A stretch of 36,089 nt of DNA from Chloroflexota bacterium (GTDB lineage Bacteria; Chloroflexota; Anaerolineae; Promineifilales; Promineifilaceae): contig JAGNBF010000037.1 in NCBI GenBank assembly GCA_018004935.1, positions 28,264 through 64,352 on the forward strand. The letters run 5' to 3'. Below, in pieces: positions 32,388 to 36,089 of the stretch. The position numbers and the translations under genes were made by a program. The stretch's first letter is position 1. The number at the start of each line of letters is the position of its first letter. The notes beneath the pieces are model-generated. The model worked only from the letters and a program-made list of their open reading frames with translations. It ran no database searches and had not been told where the DNA came from.

Positions 32388-33872
32388 ATGCCTTTATTCA
32401 CCCCTGGTCGTCGTTGGCAACCTGCGTATTATCCTTTTAAGCGAGAGCCGTTTCGCGGCCGCGTCCTGGCAGCTATCGAGCGGTTCGTCAAAGGGCCATT
32501 GTTCGGTTGCCGGATGTGTGGCAACTGTCTACTCCAAGAAACGGCTTTCATCTGCCCGATGGAATGCCCCAAAGGAGCACGCAATGGCCCTTGCGGTGGC
32601 TCCACCGAGGCCCATTGTTACGTTGACCCCACCCGCCCCTGCATCTGGTACCACATTTATGACCGTGCGTTTCGGCTGGGGCGTGAAGAGAAGTTGCTGG
32701 AAGTGTTACCACCGCTAGATTGGGACAAGGTAGGCACAGAGACCTGGGGTGATGTGGTGCGCCAGGTACAGAAAGTAGGGTTTAAAACCGTCTTTACCGG
32801 CCTGCTGGCGCGTGATCCGCACCAACGCGCCGCCACCTGGGATGCTGTCTTCCAACCGGTGCGTGAACCGGCGTGGTGGCAGGGTGATGCGGAATATCAT
32901 CCCCCAACTTACCAGGAACCCATGTCGGAACTGGAGCGACGGTTGCGAGCCGGGGAGTTTGTGGTCACTGCCGAAGTAGCTCCCCCTGTGAGTGTGGCAG
33001 TGGGCAAAATGTGCCGGAATGTGGAATTGGTGAAACCCTTTGTGACGGCGGTCAACTTTACCGATTGCCCCTCAGCCACGCCGCGCATGTCCAGTTGGGC
33101 CTGTAGCAAGATGGCGTTGGAGGCGGGAGCGGAACCGGTGCTGCAAATTGCGGCCCGGGATCGCACCCGTACCGGTCTACAAGCTGAGGTGCTGGGAGCC
33201 AGTACACTCGGCATCCGCAATGTTCTGTGCCTCTCCGGGGACAGTGCCCGCCTGGGGCCACCACCGCTGGGACGAATGGATGTGATTGACATTGATTCGA
33301 TCCAAATGTTGTGGATTTTGCGCCGGATGCGGGATGAGGGTCATTTTCTGGATGGTCGGGATATTAAGTTTCCGCCACAGTTGTTTCTTGGCGCGGCCGC
33401 GTCCCCCTTCGCTTCCGAACCCCGTTTCCAGGCCATCCGTGAGCATAAAAAGGTCAATGCCGGGGCGCAATTCTTCCAAACCAACCTGGTTTATGATCCC
33501 GATGGGTTGGAAATCTGGCTCAACGAACTGGCAAAGCGGAACATTCTGGACAAAGTTTATATCCTGGTAGGGATTACACCGCTCAAAAACCTGAAGGTGG
33601 CGCAATATATGCACCACGACGTGCCCGGCGTCTTTATTCCTGACACCCTGTTAAAGCGGATGGAAAAGGCCGGGGATGGCGCGGCCGAAGAGGGTGTAAC
33701 GATTGCTCTGGAGCTGATCGAGGCGATCAAAGGCAAGCAAGGGGTCAACGGGATTCATTTGATGGCGGTGGGTTGGGAAGAGATTGTGCCGAGGATTGTG
33801 AAGGAAGCGGGTTTGTTGCGGCCGCAGGAACCAATCCTCACCGCCGAACCTGTCGCTTTTTCGCCAAACTAA
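32388..33872 (+). CDS. metF: MetV-MetF fusion: methylene-tetrahydrofolate reductase with N-terminal Cys-rich domain
   Basis: Reduces methylene-THF to methyl-THF, the last step of the methyl branch before AcsE. A 494-residue protein. Residues about 20-100 form the Cys-rich MetV-like domain (Cys41, 44, 47, 56, 60, 69, 77, 85; Cys-Arg-Met-Cys-Gly-Asn-Cys ... Cys-Pro-Lys-Gly-Ala-Arg-Asn-Gly-Pro-Cys-Gly-Gly). In acetogens such as Moorella this domain is a separate subunit encoded beside metF. From about 178 a MetF TIM barrel follows, with Val-Thr-Ala-Glu-Val-Ala-Pro-Pro (conserved Glu) and Leu-Cys-Leu-Ser-Gly-Asp (folate/flavin region). The fusion would carry electrons internally from the Fe-S/zinc domain to the flavin barrel. 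No HdrA, MvhD or RnfC partner is present, so the electron donor is open; the adjacent flavoprotein is the obvious candidate. Confidence 0.9.
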   Translation: MPLFTPGRRWQPAYYPFKREPFRGRVLAAIERFVKGPLFGCRMCGNCLLQETAFICPMECPKGARNGPCGGSTEAHCYVDPTRPCIWYHIYDRAFRLGREEKLLEVLPPLDWDKVGTETWGDVVRQVQKVGFKTVFTGLLARDPHQRAATWDAVFQPVREPAWWQGDAEYHPPTYQEPMSELERRLRAGEFVVTAEVAPPVSVAVGKMCRNVELVKPFVTAVNFTDCPSATPRMSSWACSKMALEAGAEPVLQIAARDRTRTGLQAEVLGASTLGIRNVLCLSGDSARLGPPPLGRMDVIDIDSIQMLWILRRMRDEGHFLDGRDIKFPPQLFLGAAASPFASEPRFQAIREHKKVNAGAQFFQTNLVYDPDGLEIWLNELAKRNILDKVYILVGITPLKNLKVAQYMHHDVPGVFIPDTLLKRMEKAGDGAAEEGVTIALELIEAIKGKQGVNGIHLMAVGWEEIVPRIVKEAGLLRPQEPILTAEPVAFSPN

Positions 33873-34110
33873 TGAGCTAGAGGAGAGAGCTAGAGGAAAG
33901 AGTCAGAGAGAATGAGTCCGAAACACCCTCTAGCTCTAGCTCTAGCTCTAGCTCTACACCCTAAACTTAAGTGGAGTTCCCCATGAGCAAATGCTCACCA
34001 AGAGGGATGAAAATTTATCCACAGATTACGCAGATTTACGCAGATGTTTTAATCCGTGTCATCCGTGTTAATCCGTGTACTAGAGTTATTTTCTCAGGAG
34101 AATTGCTATT
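33873..34110 (+). repeat. metF-cooC spacer: CTAGCT word array and mini-ORF cassette, copy 6
   Basis: A GAGCTAGAGGA array (about 33876-33900) is complementary to a TCTAGCTCTAGCTCTAGCTC array (about 33930-33957), so the pair can fold into a long hairpin. Then the cassette: GGAGTTCCCCATGAGCA (ATG at 33983), CACCAAGAGGGATGAAAAT, the CACAGATT/AATCCGTG hairpin, and CAGGAG, which is used by the first cooC gene. Confidence 0.75.
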
Positions 34111-34887
34111 GTGAAAATTGCTGTGAGTGGCAAAGGGGGAGTAGGCAAAACCACCCTGACCGCCCTGTTAGCCCAGGCATTCGCCGATGCCGGTCGCCAG
34201 GTTTTGGCGGTGGATGCGGATCCTGCGCCCTGCCTGGCGGGGGCATTGGGTTTTCCCGCTGAGTTGCGAGCCAGGTTACAACCGATTGCCGCGATGGATG
34301 CCCTCATCGAAGAGCGCACCGGAGCTAAACCAGGCACGGTGGGGGGGTTCTTTACGCTTAACCCCAGAGTAGACGACATTCCGGAACGGTTTAGTGTGAG
34401 TCACCGGGGGGTTCGTCTGCTGGAAATGGGCAGTGTGGACATCGGCGGCTCCGGGTGTATTTGCCCGGAAAGCGCGATGCTCAAAACTTTATTTACGCAT
34501 TTGCTCTTTCGCCGGGACGATCTGTTGTTACTGGATATGTATGCCGGGGTGGAGCATCTGGGGCGGGCGACGGTGGATTTTGTGGATGCCCTGATTATTG
34601 TGGTGGAACCGACGCGGCGGAGTCTGGGAACGGCAGCTCAAATCAAGAAGTTGGCTCACGATATTGGCCTGACGCGGTTGTGGCTGGTGGGGAATAAGGT
34701 GCAAGACGAAGATGAGGCGGGTTTCATCGCGGCCGCGTCCCCCGATCTCCCCTTGTTAGGTTTGTTACCCGCCAACCTGGGTGTCCAGGAAGCCGACCGG
34801 TTGGGCCTCGCCGTATATGATCATGTGCCCACTCTGCGGCAAAAAGCGATACAGATTGCACAACAGCTAGAGGAAAAAGCACCATGA
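34111..34887 (+). CDS. cooC: CooC-type nickel-insertion ATPase, paralogue 1
   Basis: MinD-family ATPase that matures the nickel centres of CODH/ACS. A 258-residue protein. It starts with GTG at 34111, ten bases after AGGAG. The deviant Walker A is Gly7-Lys-Gly-Gly-Val-Gly-Lys-Thr14. Val-Asp-Ala-Asp-Pro-Ala-Pro follows (switch I/Walker A' region, with a Cys next to it at 41). The nickel-binding Cys-x-Cys is Cys116-Ile-Cys118 in Gly-Ser-Gly-Cys-Ile-Cys-Pro-Glu, as in CooC, where the pair from two subunits holds one Ni. Walker B is Leu-Leu-Leu-Leu-Asp-Met. Four bases overlap the next cooC (ATGA), so the two are co-translated and may work as a pair on CODH and ACS respectively. Confidence 0.93.
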   Translation: MKIAVSGKGGVGKTTLTALLAQAFADAGRQVLAVDADPAPCLAGALGFPAELRARLQPIAAMDALIEERTGAKPGTVGGFFTLNPRVDDIPERFSVSHRGVRLLEMGSVDIGGSGCICPESAMLKTLFTHLLFRRDDLLLLDMYAGVEHLGRATVDFVDALIIVVEPTRRSLGTAAQIKKLAHDIGLTRLWLVGNKVQDEDEAGFIAAASPDLPLLGLLPANLGVQEADRLGLAVYDHVPTLRQKAIQIAQQLEEKAP

Positions 34888-35678
34888 CAACCACAATTGC
34901 TCTGGCCGGTAAGGGGGGCGTCGGCAAAACCACCATCGCCGCCATGATCATCAAATACCTGGCACAAACCCAAACAGGTGCGATCCTGGCGATAGACGCC
35001 GATCCCAGCAGTAATTTGAACATGGTGTTAGGGCTGGAATTGGAATGGACGGTCGGGGATATTCGTGAGGATTTATTGGCGCAGGTCAAACATTCGCTCA
35101 CAGCCGGTGGGGCGGCCATGGGCAGTGTGCATGGCGGCATGAGCAAACAGGATTACCTGGATTATGAAATCCGTGCCGCAGTGGCCGAAGGGGAGCGGGT
35201 TGATCTTATTGCGATGGGGCGTTCTGAGGGGCCGGGCTGTTATTGTGCTGTCAACCATAATTTACGCCAGGTAGTTGACTCGATCAGCAAGAATTACCGT
35301 TATGTGATCATTGACAATGAAGCAGGAATGGAACACCTGAGCCGTCGTACCACGCGGGATGTACAGCATTTGCTGATCGTATCTGATCCTACACAGAGGG
35401 GAATTGTCGCGGCCGCGCGTATTGCTGGTTTTCGCCATGAGCTAGACATCCATATCGAACAGACCGGTCTCATCCTGAACCGGCTCAATGGGGAAATCCC
35501 GGCCCCCCTGCAAGCCCAGATAGACAAGCTGGATATTCCCCTTTTAGGGGTTGTCCCGGCCAGCGACGAGCTGGCGGCGTATGAATTCAGCGGCAGACCG
35601 CTGATCAAATTGGGGGATCATTCTCCAGTCTACCAGGCCGTCGCCGGGATGATGCAGAAGATACTCCCACCGGTGTAA
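34884..35678 (+). CDS. CooC/AcsF-type nickel-insertion ATPase, paralogue 2
   Basis: A second, clearly divergent MinD-family ATPase of 264 residues. Walker A is Gly9-Lys-Gly-Gly-Val-Gly-Lys-Thr16. Ile-Asp-Ala-Asp-Pro-Ser-Ser-Asn follows, then the Cys-x-Cys as Cys119-Tyr-Cys121 (Glu-Gly-Pro-Gly-Cys-Tyr-Cys-Ala-Val-Asn). The Walker B region is Val-Ile-Ile-Asp-Asn-Glu-Ala-Gly-Met-Glu-His-Leu, typical of CooC proteins. An extra segment (about 60-95, Gly-Gly-Ala-Ala-Met-Gly-Ser-Val-His-Gly-Gly-Met) is absent from paralogue 1. In Carboxydothermus different CooC homologues serve CODH and ACS; AcsF is the ACS-linked one. Which of the two here plays which role cannot be decided from sequence. It is the last gene of the cluster. 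Confidence 0.92.
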   Translation: MTTTIALAGKGGVGKTTIAAMIIKYLAQTQTGAILAIDADPSSNLNMVLGLELEWTVGDIREDLLAQVKHSLTAGGAAMGSVHGGMSKQDYLDYEIRAAVAEGERVDLIAMGRSEGPGCYCAVNHNLRQVVDSISKNYRYVIIDNEAGMEHLSRRTTRDVQHLLIVSDPTQRGIVAAARIAGFRHELDIHIEQTGLILNRLNGEIPAPLQAQIDKLDIPLLGVVPASDELAAYEFSGRPLIKLGDHSPVYQAVAGMMQKILPPV

Positions 35679-36036
35679 TTAAGTTTTTGCCTTAGGATTG
35701 ACGATTAAGTCCACTGAAAAATGGTCAAAACAGTTAAAAGCCCGGTTTCTTTTTCTCTGGAAGCGAATGAGTTGAATAACAGCTATGCTCAATTGTCACA
35801 ATGGGTAGGGGTGGGACAGGTGGGGTTGGCCTCATCTTTTCACCTTGGCCTCATCTCCCACCTGGCTCACCCTGGTAGCAGACAAGGCCTTGGTGGGGCA
35901 GGTGGGCGAGGCAACCGAAATGAAACACACCCTTTTGTAAATCGCCCGGTGGACGATTTACAAAAGGGTGTGTTTCAAATGAGTTGAATAACTAATTGTT
36001 GAACTGTTGAACTGTTCATGAAGCGGTAGACGCTCT
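35679..36036. repeat. Downstream region with a 24-bp perfect inverted repeat
   Basis: 35921-35944 (TGAAACACACCCTTTTGTAA plus ATCG) and 35954-35977 are perfect 24-base complements around a 9-base loop. The inner part (TTTTGTAAATCG) matches the hairpins in the acsE-malic enzyme spacer. There is no T-run after it, so an intrinsic terminator is uncertain, but it could end the cluster transcript. 35692-35709 (TTAGGATTGACGATTAA) is the end block of the 61-bp repeat. The open frame 35721-35987 crosses the hairpin and has no domain or ribosome binding site. Confidence 0.7.
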
Positions 36037-36089
36037 AGGGCGATTGCCTACGTGGCGTTCCCCCACCCCCAACCCCGCCCCCAGGGGCG
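36037..36089. mobile_element. MITE-like element, left end, cut by the window
   Basis: Starts AGGGCGATTGCCTA, the terminal sequence of the 2313-2494 family, and continues into CCCCAACCCCGCCCCCAGGG, the family hairpin in reverse orientation. The rest is outside the window. Confidence 0.6.

Larger units (their letters stand above)
5674..35416. repeat. Highly iterated palindrome GCGGCCGC (about 44 copies)
   Basis: First copy at 5674-5681, last at 35409-35416; about 44 by manual count, with overlapping pairs at 25560/25566 and 26974/26980. Examples: 6052, 7789, 8918, 9512, 9607, 9990, 10887, 10992, 11332, 12675, 13400, 14643, 15156, 15210, 15325, 15487, 15559, 16132, 16683, 18528, 18913, 19943, 20080, 21542, 23271, 23968, 24223, 25320, 25475, 26536, 26718, 27429, 30829, 30922, 32455, 33393, 33818, 34729. 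Most are extended by C on the left and/or G on the right. One or two copies would be expected by chance. None occurs in 1-5673. Confidence 0.9.

Noticed and set aside
35921-35977. Intrinsic terminator after the last cooC
   Set aside because: The stem is perfect but there is no T-run on either side, and its core matches a dispersed repeat; recorded as a repeat instead.
35721-35987. 88-codon plus-strand frame downstream of the second cooC
   Set aside because: It runs through a 24-bp perfect inverted repeat, has no ribosome binding site and no domain pattern.

Overview
The window is most likely a chromosomal fragment of an uncultured anaerobic Chloroflexota bacterium, probably an Anaerolineae-like lineage. 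This is inferred from the bacterial-type CODH/ACS operon, the Thr/Pro-rich lipoprotein linkers, the secreted PKD-type proteins and the very repeat-rich intergenic DNA; there is no rRNA or marker gene to prove it. I found no tRNA, rRNA, CRISPR array or intact transposase.

Left half (1-17.6 kb): an accessory region dominated by secreted proteins and repeats. It holds a lipoprotein with a C-terminal beta-propeller-like domain, a YjaB-type acetyltransferase with a MITE-like insertion just upstream, a broken Mrp/ApbC ATPase, a truncated twin-arginine leader of a formate dehydrogenase-like enzyme, a large metzincin-type secreted protease, a lipoprotein esterase, an MFS transporter coupled to an ArsR-rhodanese regulator, a catalytically degenerate secreted metallopeptidase homologue, an M20 amidohydrolase and a secreted protein of unknown fold. 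Three of the secreted proteins end in the same short Tyr-Leu-Pro...Arg tail. Spaces between genes are packed with several families of short palindromic repeats.

Right half (18.2-35.7 kb): a co-directional Wood-Ljungdahl (reductive acetyl-CoA) cluster. The order is HMA-like small protein, acsA (CODH), acsB (acetyl-CoA synthase), CBS-domain protein, acsD and acsC (corrinoid iron-sulfur protein), acsV (corrinoid activator), acsE (methyltransferase), malic enzyme, a thioredoxin-reductase-like flavoprotein lacking its redox cysteines, a MetV-MetF fusion (methylene-THF reductase), and two CooC-type nickel-insertion ATPases. Together these cover methylene-THF to methyl-THF to methyl-CFeSP to acetyl-CoA, plus CO2/CO interconversion, metallocentre assembly and corrinoid reactivation. 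Formate dehydrogenase, formyl-THF ligase and FolD are not in the window; the only trace of a formate dehydrogenase is the truncated leader at about 4.6 kb.

Two window-wide patterns stand out. The palindrome GCGGCCGC occurs about 44 times from position 5674 onward, in all three codon frames and also between genes, like the HIP1 palindrome of cyanobacteria. A recurrent intergenic cassette with a ribosome-binding-site-plus-ATG mini-ORF lies in front of acsD, acsC, the malic enzyme gene and the first cooC.
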